A DNA stretch of 64,000 nucleotides from G963663315 sp965208975 (GCA_965208975.1 CBDBQH010000001.1:310001-374000); one strand, 5' to 3'; positions 27,885 through 36,222 are shown, counted from the stretch's first letter. Program-made: numbers and translations. Notes: a model not told the origin generated them from the letters alone.

Positions 27885-28238
27885 TCAGGATTTCGACAGC
27901 ATTCTCCCCAGCGGGCGGCCACCGAGCAGGTGCATGTGAAGATGATAGACTTCCTGGCCACCATGTCTGCCGCAGTTGATCAACAACCGATAGCCGTCTT
28001 CCGCGATACCTTCTTCCCAGGCCAGTTTACGCGCCACGACGAACAAATGTCCCAGCAGGGCTTCATCTTCTTCTGATATGTCATTGACTGAAGGAATCGG
28101 CTGGTTCGGGATAATCAGGATATGGGTGGGCGCCTGGGGGTGAATATCGCGAAACGCGGTGGCGCGGTCATCCTGATACAGAATGTCGGCCGGAATTTCC
28201 TGGTTGATTATTTTCGTAAACAGGGTGTCTTCAGTCAT
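27885..28238 (-). CDS. hinT: HIT-family nucleotide hydrolase (HinT type)
   Basis: Histidine-triad phosphoramidase acting on AMP-lysine or similar adduct substrates. The triad reads HLHMHLLGG near the C-terminus, with FRDIHPQAPTHILIIPNQPI and YRLLINCG typical of the PKCI/HinT group. ATG 28238 begins MTEDTLFTKIINQEIPA, the family opening; an in-frame start at 28295 would run back into chaC and is rejected. It follows chaC on the same strand. Confidence 0.92.
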   Translation of the reverse strand: MTEDTLFTKIINQEIPADILYQDDRATAFRDIHPQAPTHILIIPNQPIPSVNDISEEDEALLGHLFVVARKLAWEEGIAEDGYRLLINCGRHGGQEVYHLHMHLLGGRPLGRMLSKS

Positions 28239-28269
28239 GGTGATGTTGCCAGTGTTGAGGTTGATGCGG

Positions 28270-28830
28270 TCACGCCGACGAGAGTGTATCGGCAATCCGG
28301 TGGAGGCCAGGATCCCTGATTCCCATAGAAGCCAGATGCGCGACGGTGTTGATTATATAATCAATGTTGGTTCCACTGGGGCCGCGGGCGTATTTTATGA
28401 TCTTTATGGTTTGCTCCAGCGACATTTGTGGCGCGAACTGGGGATGTTCCGTTCTGGCAACAAAGGTCAGGGCTGCGACCACCCGGTTGTCCCTGAGATG
28501 AACCGGCTTGACGAGCGGCTGATATGCGTAGTTGATCATTTCCCGTTCGTAGAGATAATCCAGTTTCGGGTTGCGGTTTTCATCATGGAGCCGGAAAGCC
28601 ATTCCATTACAGGAGCCTCCGGCTGCCAGTCCAAGTACCAGTCCGGGTTTTTCCGGAGTTCCCCGGTATTGATGCGACCAGATGCAGAGTTTGCGATGAA
28701 ACCCGAAAATCCGCGCCGGTCGGGATTCTGCATAAGCAAATCCGGGATTCCACATCAACGAACCATACCCGAACACCCACAGGTCACGCTCCGGCAGTAC
28801 GATATTGGCGTTGCTGAAATGGTTGGTCAT
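28270..28830 (-). CDS. chaC: ChaC-type glutathione-specific gamma-glutamylcyclotransferase
   Basis: Degrades glutathione to 5-oxoproline and Cys-Gly. The family motif FGYGSLMWNPGF binds the glutamyl group, followed by GFHRKLCIWSHQYRGTPEKPG, LGLAAGGSCNG, and YEREM with the likely catalytic Glu. At 186 residues it is slightly short of E. coli ChaC. It lies 30 bp downstream of the DUF262 gene, just outside the AT-rich island, and 31 bp upstream of hinT, so all could be co-transcribed. Confidence 0.9.
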   Translation of the reverse strand: MTNHFSNANIVLPERDLWVFGYGSLMWNPGFAYAESRPARIFGFHRKLCIWSHQYRGTPEKPGLVLGLAAGGSCNGMAFRLHDENRNPKLDYLYEREMINYAYQPLVKPVHLRDNRVVAALTFVARTEHPQFAPQMSLEQTIKIIKYARGPSGTNIDYIINTVAHLASMGIRDPGLHRIADTLSSA

Positions 28831-28860
28831 CGCCGGGTTGGTGGGAAATGTGAAGAACCC

Positions 28861-30540
28861 TCACTCAACCTGCCAGGTTGCCGCCGCCTGATCAGCAAGC
28901 CAGGATTGATAATTATTCAGGTTTGCCATATCCCAATGATCGTACTCGGCAACCTGATTGGCCAGCCTGAAAGGGGTATTCCGATAATGCGATTTTTTAG
29001 TAGCGAAATCAGCGCGCCCCAGATCATCATTATTCAGCAATATCATATTGCCGAGCCGGTCTGTAATGTCATTGGAGCCTTCACCGAAATATGAATACCA
29101 CTCCTGTTCCGGGTTATACGGGAAAATATGTTCAAGCTTCGTATTCAGGTAACTCGCTTTATGACCTATGTTACTCTCTATTTCCGACAGCAAAAACCGG
29201 ATTTTTTTGGGGGATCGTCTGCTTGGCATACTGATATATTGAAAGACATTTTTGAATACGTCATCAGCCGGATAAAGCGCCTGAAAATCCGGGCTGCTCT
29301 TGATATGGCTGGTACGCTGATACTTGCCATTGGATATCTGTATGGCGATGTTGTTATAACGTCTTTCCTGTTCGTTCGGTGAATAGCCGCAAATCACGTT
29401 GTAACGAATCGACAGGCAATAGAGACAGCGCAGAGTTCGGACAAATTCATCGGGGGAAAACTTCCCGAATGCCGCCATTAATATCGTATAGGGCTGCCGG
29501 ATGCCAAACAGTTTCAAGCCTTCAAGGAAATGAATGGCATCTTGATATTGACCATTTTGTTGTTGCCACCACTCATCATAGGGCCGGGACAAGGAGGCAT
29601 AGACCGGGGCCGATTCTGTTAATGACTGTAAATAACTGTACGCTTGTTCTGGCGTGGTATAGAGTCGGCGGACCGATTTAAATAATTCCTTCTTGCTAAC
29701 CAGAGGCTCGTGAGAATTGTGCAGGTAGCGGACGAAATCAGTGAAATCGTTGTTGCCCAGCTGAGTCAGGATGTCGGACCAGGTTTCATCCAGGTCGTCC
29801 AGCTTTTCGTTAGCTACATCGTCATTCTGGGTGACTACTGAAAAAATATAGTTTTTCAGCAAGTCAGGGGTAGAAAGCTGTACGCCTCTGGCATTTAATG
29901 TTTCAAATACCTTGTAAGCATTCAAACTGTCCTGCACCACGATTTTTGTGAAAATCAATCTGGAGGAAAACCTGTTAATAAACTCTGCAATTTCTTCGCC
30001 ATTATTTCCCAGGTTTTTGTCGCAGAAAAACTCAAATGCCTGTTTCAGGAGGTTATTGGTTGTGGTTATCCCCCTATTTTGGGGAGCACACAGATTGGAA
30101 CAAATATCCTTGTAGAAACGCCCATTGTTGCGATTTAACGTCAACCTGCTGCTGACTCTTAATGAAACGAGGTCCTTTGAGCCAATATAGCGCGCGACAA
30201 TTTCCTGCAAGCGCTGCTGATTATTCTCTGCATCCTGATGATCGTCGATCAAATTCTGGATTTTTTGCATCGTTGCCAGGATTAACAGGGAGAGTGTCAC
30301 CATGCGCTGCTGGCCGTCTATTACTTCAAAATGATGCTGGTTTTTACGCTGTAACACGATATAGCCCATATAGTGAAAACCTTCCTGATCCAGTCCCTCG
30401 ATATCTGCCCATAAATCTTCCCACTGTTCCTGTTCCCATGAGTAATCTCGCTGAAAATGTGGCACAGTGTATTTAACCCCATTACTCAACAATTCGGAGA
30501 AGGTCTGGTTAGCAGGCTCCATCAACACAAAATCACTCAT
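28861..30540 (-). CDS. DUF262/DUF1524 protein, GmrSD-like restriction nuclease
   Basis: A 559-residue protein joining the two halves of GmrSD-type (type IV) restriction. The N-terminal DUF262 domain has PHFQRDYSWEQ (residues 27-37) and the nucleotide-binding DGQQR motif (75-79), which in GmrS-type proteins links NTP hydrolysis to cleavage. The C-terminal DUF1524 has an HNH-type site: His471 in LEHIFP, Asn498 in LGNMILLNN and Lys515/516 in FATKKSHY. Enzymes of this family cut modified (for example glucosylated hydroxymethyl-cytosine) phage DNA; the target here is unknown. A good ribosome site (AGGAG) precedes ATG 30540. It lies beside the methyltransferase operon, separated from it by an hsdM remnant. 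Confidence 0.85.
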   Translation of the reverse strand: MSDFVLMEPANQTFSELLSNGVKYTVPHFQRDYSWEQEQWEDLWADIEGLDQEGFHYMGYIVLQRKNQHHFEVIDGQQRMVTLSLLILATMQKIQNLIDDHQDAENNQQRLQEIVARYIGSKDLVSLRVSSRLTLNRNNGRFYKDICSNLCAPQNRGITTTNNLLKQAFEFFCDKNLGNNGEEIAEFINRFSSRLIFTKIVVQDSLNAYKVFETLNARGVQLSTPDLLKNYIFSVVTQNDDVANEKLDDLDETWSDILTQLGNNDFTDFVRYLHNSHEPLVSKKELFKSVRRLYTTPEQAYSYLQSLTESAPVYASLSRPYDEWWQQQNGQYQDAIHFLEGLKLFGIRQPYTILMAAFGKFSPDEFVRTLRCLYCLSIRYNVICGYSPNEQERRYNNIAIQISNGKYQRTSHIKSSPDFQALYPADDVFKNVFQYISMPSRRSPKKIRFLLSEIESNIGHKASYLNTKLEHIFPYNPEQEWYSYFGEGSNDITDRLGNMILLNNDDLGRADFATKKSHYRNTPFRLANQVAEYDHWDMANLNNYQSWLADQAAATWQVE

Positions 30541-30578
30541 CTGGTGTCTCCTGAGTTGAAACTTCAGATGATTTCATC

Positions 30579-30707
30579 TTACCGATTACCGCCCGGAAAA
30601 TCAGTAGGCAGAATGACCCGCCCGTACTCACCGGGCTTGAACAGCCCGAGGAGCACATCATCAGCCGATGACCAGATAAGGGAGGAAAGACTGGTTGTAT
30701 TGTTCAT
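30579..30707 (-). pseudogene. Remnant of type I restriction methyltransferase hsdM (N-terminal fragment)
   Basis: Reading the minus strand from ATG 30707 gives a 42-codon frame whose first 34 residues match the HsdM N-terminal domain: SLSSLIWSSADDVLLG followed by LFKPGEYGRVILP. In intact HsdM this block continues into a TVLRRLD segment; here it breaks to unrelated TDFPGGNR and a stop. The rest of hsdM, hsdS and hsdR are absent. It is therefore a decayed trace of an earlier type I system at the same site, or a recombination scar left when the present genes arrived. Confidence 0.8.
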
Positions 30708-30715
30708 TTGTTGAG

Positions 30716-30748
30716 AAGAAATCACTGTACATGAGAGGGCGATTTCTT
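30716..30748. terminator. Inverted repeat after the methyltransferase gene
   Basis: AAGAAATC at 30716-30723 pairs exactly with GATTTCTT at 30741-30748, with a 17-nt loop. It lies between the methyltransferase stop and the hsdM remnant. The stem is AT-rich, so this is only a weak candidate terminator or processing site. Confidence 0.3.
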
Positions 30749-30780
30749 TGAGAGAAAACGCTTGATGTTGTTACGCTATA

Positions 30781-32376
30781 TTACAGGCAGGCATCCGAGA
30801 TTCGCAATTTGACAAGTTTGTGGTAGATCCGATTCAACTCATTAAATTGTTGTTTGTTAATGCCCAGGTGTTTGAATATCTGACGAACTGATGCATCTGA
30901 TATGGAATCAAAAACAGATTTTTTCCTGGAAAACCTGATAAGAAAATCGGCGTAATCTGATTTTGAAAATTCGAGATAAGGCAGTGGCAACATTCTGAAT
31001 TCATTCGGTGTCATTTCCAATACTCCTCCTTCATAATGTCTACCTTGTAATTCAGCAAAACAAAGAGTCAACGGGTTATAAAACGACTGAATGAATGAAT
31101 TCATGCATACCCCATTTTTGGGGGAAATGTTATAGGCACTGTCCGTAGTATAAAAATTCTTATTGATTAGCAGTTTCGGGTAAAGATGACAACGCTTGAA
31201 AATAATCGCTTCCCCTGGTTCGACTATGGGCACTTTGAACCAGTTTTTTCTTTTCAAGCACTTGTATCGACTATGAATATTCTGACCTTCGCCAAGTTCC
31301 AGATATCGATCCGCGAGTTCATTTTGCCCCTTTGTGTAGTTTGAGAAATCCAGGAAGAAACAGGGTTTTTGCGCATCCAGTATTTTCTGATAACTCTCAT
31401 CAGACATGAAGGCCTCACCGTTTATAAAACTGCTTTTTTGTATGATGGGTTTTGCGTAACGGGACAGATTAAACTTTTTAAGTGTTTCTTCGTTCACAAT
31501 AAAGAAATTGTTCGCTGCTGTCACCAGACCTGGTTTCGAGGTGATGTAATCTGATACCGGTTTAATATTTTCAGCTAACCCATTAATAAACCGTAATTCA
31601 TCAGATGACAAAATCATAGAACTCCATTTCATATATCCGTTAGCAGCCAACGGGGGGGTGAAAGGAATTACAGAGTCGAAATCATAGTTTGAAGAATTGA
31701 TGTCTTTTGCTGTTATCTCACTGTAGAAAATCCCCTTTCTATTACTATGTTTCGAGGCTATCAGCAAAACCGTGTTTTGAGATGCCAGAAATATACGCCC
31801 CTTAATATTATAAATTTCAATCTGATCGAATTCCTTCTCTAACAGTCGTTGTACATCCTCTCCGTATTTCACCTGTAGCAGGTCAAACGGTAGAATGAAG
31901 CACATTTGACCATTTTCTTTTAAGAGCTTGACCGATTTTATGACAAATGCTGGCCAGATATTTTTGTCCGCTCGAGAGCTGACACCAGCATCGGCCAATA
32001 TTTTCTGGATCTGTTGTACTTGAAGACTGGATAATAGTTTTTTGCTGATATATGGAGGGTTTCCAATGATCAAGTCAAACTTTTTATTTTGAGGGCTTTC
32101 ATAGAACAAAAAATCCTGCTGAACAACACGGGTATGGTTCAGGTTGGCAAGGTTGTTTTTTGCATCAGCATAGGATGTATCATCAATCTCTATCAAGGTG
32201 GATTCGAGATTGGTCGCAATCCCTCTTGAGTGGATTTTTGTTATAAATCGACCATCGCCACAGCCGGGTTCGAGTGTATATAACCTTGTTACATCACCAA
32301 AAGTTTTTTCAACCCTGCTCAGAGCAAAATCAATCAGAGGTTCTGGTGTGTAGTAAGAGCCTAATTGCTTCTTCAT
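30781..32376 (-). CDS. N6-adenine DNA methyltransferase (Eco57I/TaqI-like class)
   Basis: A 531-residue DNA methyltransferase. It opens with the typical QLGSYYTPEPL motif X, then SAM-binding motif I EPGCGDG (residues 36-42) and catalytic motif IV NPPY (106-109), indicating transfer to adenine N6. The C-terminal half has the RHYEGGVLEMTPNEFRMLPLPY block seen in target-recognition regions of this class. There is no nuclease motif, so it differs from single-chain type IIG enzymes and probably depends on the neighbouring HNH protein for cleavage, or serves only for self-protection. ATG 32376 immediately follows the HNH stop (TGAATG), implying coupled translation. Base composition is AT-rich like the rest of the island. 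Confidence 0.88.
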   Translation of the reverse strand: MKKQLGSYYTPEPLIDFALSRVEKTFGDVTRLYTLEPGCGDGRFITKIHSRGIATNLESTLIEIDDTSYADAKNNLANLNHTRVVQQDFLFYESPQNKKFDLIIGNPPYISKKLLSSLQVQQIQKILADAGVSSRADKNIWPAFVIKSVKLLKENGQMCFILPFDLLQVKYGEDVQRLLEKEFDQIEIYNIKGRIFLASQNTVLLIASKHSNRKGIFYSEITAKDINSSNYDFDSVIPFTPPLAANGYMKWSSMILSSDELRFINGLAENIKPVSDYITSKPGLVTAANNFFIVNEETLKKFNLSRYAKPIIQKSSFINGEAFMSDESYQKILDAQKPCFFLDFSNYTKGQNELADRYLELGEGQNIHSRYKCLKRKNWFKVPIVEPGEAIIFKRCHLYPKLLINKNFYTTDSAYNISPKNGVCMNSFIQSFYNPLTLCFAELQGRHYEGGVLEMTPNEFRMLPLPYLEFSKSDYADFLIRFSRKKSVFDSISDASVRQIFKHLGINKQQFNELNRIYHKLVKLRISDACL

Positions 32377-32997
32377 TCAGGAGTTATCTACGTAAGGCGT
32401 GATTTGCTTTTTGTACTCTATCAGGTCACTAATATAATTTTGTATATCCTCCTTTTCGCTCTGGTCTGAAATTGTCCGTGCAACGTCATTTAATTTTTGT
32501 GCGGCAGAATCAAGATAGTCATAAAGCCAGAATAATTCGTGGCGAAATAGATAAAACCTCAGCTGTCTGTACATATATTCAGCAACCGATTCTCCTTCTT
32601 TATAGTGAATCTTGCCATCGGCAGTTCTGTAAAAGTGGTTTTCGTAGTCTGTCCCTGAAGGGTCGATAAATCCTTCACCATTCAATATCGGGACATCGAT
32701 ATCATCACTCGGCCAGGCATTGTTTTTGGCGATATTACATCCCGGACATGAATAGACCAGATTTGAGTAATCATGTATACGACGCGGTTGAGAAGGGAAT
32801 TTGCTCCGAGGAGCGAAGTGATCAATGTGAAAACCCTTCCCTTGCCAAAAATACCGATCTTTAATACCGCAATACCCACAACATTGATTAAAGTCCTTTC
32901 GGAGAGAGGGCTTATGCTTCCGGTAATTTAGGGTATATGGTTGCTCACTTTTCCGAGGTTGATTCTCTCTGACCGTGAACAATTTATTTGCCATCAT
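32377..32997 (-). CDS. HNH endonuclease
   Basis: A 206-residue protein with an HNH/zinc-finger nuclease core: C40-x2-C43 (CCGYCG), HIDHFAPRS with the catalytic His at residue 60, Asn79 in YSNLVYS, and C84-x2-C87 (CPGCN) followed by a conserved lysine/asparagine pair. The C-terminal half is helical with no known motif. It is the likely cleavage subunit of the island. The start overlaps the receiver gene by 14 bp (two adjacent ATGs, 32997 and 32994) and the stop abuts the methyltransferase start. It resembles PtuB-type HNH proteins only in the nuclease core. Confidence 0.85.
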   Translation of the reverse strand: MMANKLFTVRENQPRKSEQPYTLNYRKHKPSLRKDFNQCCGYCGIKDRYFWQGKGFHIDHFAPRSKFPSQPRRIHDYSNLVYSCPGCNIAKNNAWPSDDIDVPILNGEGFIDPSGTDYENHFYRTADGKIHYKEGESVAEYMYRQLRFYLFRHELFWLYDYLDSAAQKLNDVARTISDQSEKEDIQNYISDLIEYKKQITPYVDNS

Positions 32998-33619
32998 ACT
33001 TATTCAGTAATTGGTCCGTTTTTTCTATAAGTTCGCGAAGTTGTCTGGTATGTGCTTCTGCTGTATAGGCTTCTGGAATCTGTAGTCTATCTCCACGTCC
33101 ATAGTTGGCATCAAGGTAGTTGTCAATCTTCATCAGCCTTGTATGCTCTTGTTCGGATAGTTCCCCTTTTTGTGATAGCTTTCTGTGTTCTGCTTCGTAA
33201 TTATTGATCTTTTCCCTGTACTTTTCAGTTATAAGATTTATTTTTTTCGCTAACAGCTTGCGATCATTCTCATCTCTTGACGCATCAAAAATTACGGATT
33301 TGGCATACACATGTCTAGGCTCATTTGACTGTTCTACTGCATCATCCGGGTGGGAGGTTAATATTATTGTTGGAAAATCCCTTCTGGAATGGATAACAGC
33401 GTCATAAACTTCAGCCCCGTTGAATCTGGCGTATAGCTTGTAATCAATAATCAGGCAATCAAGGCACTGTTCCCATATATGTTCCGTCATTAATTCCATG
33501 TTTTCCTCAGGAGTTAATTCAATATACTCATATCCTGGGAAATGTTTATCTACGAAATCACCAAACGTATGCTTGTCATTTTCGTTTTCGTCCAAAAAAC
33601 CTATTCTATATTCGCTCAC
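32984..33619 (-). CDS. Stand-alone response-regulator receiver protein with coiled-coil tail
   Basis: Residues 1-125 form a receiver domain with all key residues: acidic pair Asp10/Glu11 (FLDENEND), phosphoacceptor Asp59 (CLIIDYKL), Thr88 (IILTSHPDD) and Lys107 (VYAKS). The remainder is charged and helical, rich in Lys/Glu, with no DNA-binding domain. That makes it a signalling adaptor rather than a transcription factor. Its start overlaps the histidine-kinase-like gene (ATGA) and its end overlaps the HNH gene, so the probable partners are the kinase upstream and the nuclease or methyltransferase downstream. Confidence 0.8.
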   Translation of the reverse strand: MSEYRIGFLDENENDKHTFGDFVDKHFPGYEYIELTPEENMELMTEHIWEQCLDCLIIDYKLYARFNGAEVYDAVIHSRRDFPTIILTSHPDDAVEQSNEPRHVYAKSVIFDASRDENDRKLLAKKINLITEKYREKINNYEAEHRKLSQKGELSEQEHTRLMKIDNYLDANYGRGDRLQIPEAYTAEAHTRQLRELIEKTDQLLNKYDGK

Positions 33620-36222
33620 AAGACCTCCTTGATAACATTTGGGAAATAGATATCTACCTTAAAACCGCTATGGCTTGTATCCAGCATAATGCTGGCATTA
33701 TTATATTCCTCAATTGTTTTCTTGACCAGCCACATTCCCAGACCGGTTCCGATTGCCTTGCCTGAAGTATTTCTTTTTGTCGTGAAAGCTGGTTCGAAGA
33801 TATCGACCGGATTCGTTATATCCCGACTCAAGCCGGGGCCAAAATCCAGATAACTGATTGACAGGCCACCATCATCTTTGTTTTGTTTTTGAGTAATAAT
33901 CCGAATCTCCCGGCGGATGGTTAGCTTGTTCTCGAAAAATTCGATCGAATTGATGATCAAATTATTGAATATACAATCAAGGTCAATTTCATAACACCAC
34001 ATGGAGTATTTTTCTTCCTGATCGGTGAACTTGATTTCTATATTCTTGTCGGCCAACAAATTCATCCATCGGTCTACGAATAACTGAAGGTAGTTATTGA
34101 AGTGGATTTTTTTTCTTCGTCTTTTGTCCTTTCGAATAACGTCCAGCGCATACATTAACCATTGTTTCAGTTTTTTGTCTTCTTCATCCATTAGCCCGAG
34201 CCGTTTTACTGGATTCTTCCTTTCTGGCACACCACTCAGTGCTTCCTCATCCACGAAGGGAGAGTATAGACTCACTATTCTGTCAAATCTGTTGCCAAGT
34301 TTGCTTTCCAGATTATGAAGTTCATGAGCAAATGATGATATGGTTATCCCTGATGATGCGAACACCCTCAATAAATCATTTTCCCTCTTCATTTCATTTG
34401 CTTCTTTCCTGGCTTCATCGCTTTCACTCTCGAAGTTTAAAAGGGCGAGGGCTATTTTCTCTTCCTCACTTTTTGCTCTACCAGTATCTTTTCTACTTTT
34501 GAAGTTCTCGAAGATATTTCTGGCCAGGGAGACCGCTTTTTCTTTATCCTTTTCCGATATATCTTCCTCGCTCGGTATTATTTTTTGTTTTTTATGAAAT
34601 TTATAGAACTTGGAGTGAAGCAGGCTTCTATCGTCCTCGAAACATTTAATCAGACTCAGGACAATTTCCTTGAAGATACCCAAGTATGGGGAATCTACAA
34701 AACCTTCTCTGCTGGATTTGTCTTTTAGTTCAAGGTTGGCGACCCTGGAGATTTCGATAATTCCCGCAATATTTTTTGGTGATACTTTCCAGCGTTTAGA
34801 ACGGTAGGCTGCTGCTGGGTCCCTGGCCACCCGACCTCCTAGTTCAAGCCAATCCCAGGCGGAACCACCGATTTCACCATAAGGTCTGACACGAAAATTA
34901 TCCCGAAATACTTTTATCCCACTGTTGTGAGATAACCACTTTTTCCTGTCCCCGTAAAATACATGAGCCCGGTTTTTATGAAAATATCTCTCTCGACTGG
35001 TTTGGCTGTCACTCATTTTGAGAAAATACAGAGTTGTCTTGAAAGTTCCGATCTGCCCGATGTTTATGTTGTCCTTCTCTGAAATTCCTGGTACTAACTC
35101 CCCAAGCGATTTACTGAATTTGAGTTTTTCGCAGGTGATGTCTGTCTTTTTATCTTCAGGGTCTCCCGATTCAAAAAAATTGGAAGGTATTTTCTTGAAA
35201 TCGTATTCATTTCTTTCTATTTCTATACTGAAATCCATCTCTTCATCGCATTCAGCCGTCAGCTTATAGTCGAAATCTTCATATATTTTTGTTTGAACCA
35301 AGCCATTTCGGTAGAGGTTTCGAGCATCAAAAACATATATCTGAAATGATGTGTCTTCTTCAGGTGGAATCAGAGATTCCAGATCAGTTGTCAGAGAACG
35401 GATACTTTCAGGTGTCCAGTTATCTCGTGGTTGCTCTATTTTCAGTATCGTGCCATTAGTGGTCGTATCGTAAAGGTTACATACTCTTGTATCAGTCCCA
35501 TTGCTGGATAGTGCGGCTTTGATAGCTTTGTAATTCTTTCGTTTAATCAGCTTTTTGGTGAGTTCTTTTAATGATGGAATATGAGTCTGGAGTGTCGCGT
35601 TTATCTCGGTAATATGCTTGCCTTCTTCCGAAAAAGATTCCCAGTCTACAGACCAGGACAAACCCGCCCCATCGCAAGATGTAAACAGTGTAGACCGCGA
35701 CCCGAGGCGGTCAAGTGCGAAGCGACCGATCCCCTTTTCACCTGATTTGACTCGACCGGATGAAGATATGAAATTATTCTGTTTGTCATTCGTCCCAATT
35801 GTCATCCAGTGTGACCGGATAGTGTCTTCGGTCATGCCGGCCCCGTCATCCAGGATGATGATGGATGAAAACGACCTGAAATATGAGTCGATTTTATCTT
35901 TTATTTCTTCGCGTTCTTCCTCTATACAATCACCCAAATCCAGATCTAATTCGTCAAAGAAGCGTTGTTGCTTGAAATATTTTCCTATATCTATTCTCGG
36001 AGAAGGTTTGATAGCCAATAACGCATGCAGCTTTGACTCGGAAATTTCTGCAGGCGCCTGCAAGTAAGGCACATCAAAATAGATCAGACAACATCTGGCA
36101 TCCGCATCATAGGCATTTTTTACTAACTCAATAATTGCTCCTTCGGCGCTTGCGACATTTTCTCTGCCAATCAATCTGGCTGTGCGCGCGGAAACATTAA
36201 ATGGTATTTTTTGTTCCGTCAT
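33616..36222 (-). CDS. Dual GHKL ATPase: MutL/MORC-like N-terminus and histidine-kinase C-terminus
   Basis: An 868-residue soluble protein with no membrane segment. The N-terminal GHKL ATPase has N-box ELVKNAYDAD (from Glu32), G1 LDDGAGM (124-130) and lid GEKGIGRFALDRLG (161-174), followed by a transducer-like region including FRVRPYG and SSREGFVDS. The C-terminal 240 residues form a histidine-kinase core: H-box-like ISSFAHELHN with His633, N-box NNLIINSIEFF near 753-763, G1 LDFGPGLS near 792, and G2 GTGLGMWLVKK near 825-835. A coiled coil lies between. Prokaryotic MutL/MORC-like GHKL ATPases are known companions of restriction-modification genes; a second, kinase-type ATPase on the same chain, followed by a receiver gene, is unusual. 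ATG 36222 overlaps the gdhB stop (ATGA). Confidence 0.82.
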   Translation of the reverse strand: MTEQKIPFNVSARTARLIGRENVASAEGAIIELVKNAYDADARCCLIYFDVPYLQAPAEISESKLHALLAIKPSPRIDIGKYFKQQRFFDELDLDLGDCIEEEREEIKDKIDSYFRSFSSIIILDDGAGMTEDTIRSHWMTIGTNDKQNNFISSSGRVKSGEKGIGRFALDRLGSRSTLFTSCDGAGLSWSVDWESFSEEGKHITEINATLQTHIPSLKELTKKLIKRKNYKAIKAALSSNGTDTRVCNLYDTTTNGTILKIEQPRDNWTPESIRSLTTDLESLIPPEEDTSFQIYVFDARNLYRNGLVQTKIYEDFDYKLTAECDEEMDFSIEIERNEYDFKKIPSNFFESGDPEDKKTDITCEKLKFSKSLGELVPGISEKDNINIGQIGTFKTTLYFLKMSDSQTSRERYFHKNRAHVFYGDRKKWLSHNSGIKVFRDNFRVRPYGEIGGSAWDWLELGGRVARDPAAAYRSKRWKVSPKNIAGIIEISRVANLELKDKSSREGFVDSPYLGIFKEIVLSLIKCFEDDRSLLHSKFYKFHKKQKIIPSEEDISEKDKEKAVSLARNIFENFKSRKDTGRAKSEEEKIALALLNFESESDEARKEANEMKRENDLLRVFASSGITISSFAHELHNLESKLGNRFDRIVSLYSPFVDEEALSGVPERKNPVKRLGLMDEEDKKLKQWLMYALDVIRKDKRRRKKIHFNNYLQLFVDRWMNLLADKNIEIKFTDQEEKYSMWCYEIDLDCIFNNLIINSIEFFENKLTIRREIRIITQKQNKDDGGLSISYLDFGPGLSRDITNPVDIFEPAFTTKRNTSGKAIGTGLGMWLVKKTIEEYNNASIMLDTSHSGFKVDIYFPNVIKEVL

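Noticed and set aside
32377..36222. Septu (PtuAB)
   Set aside because: The ATPase is GHKL-type, not an ABC/SMC-like PtuA, and extra receiver and methyltransferase genes are present; only the HNH core is similar.
28861..36222. Prophage or transposon boundaries around the island
   Set aside because: No integrase, transposase, tRNA target or flanking direct repeats were seen.
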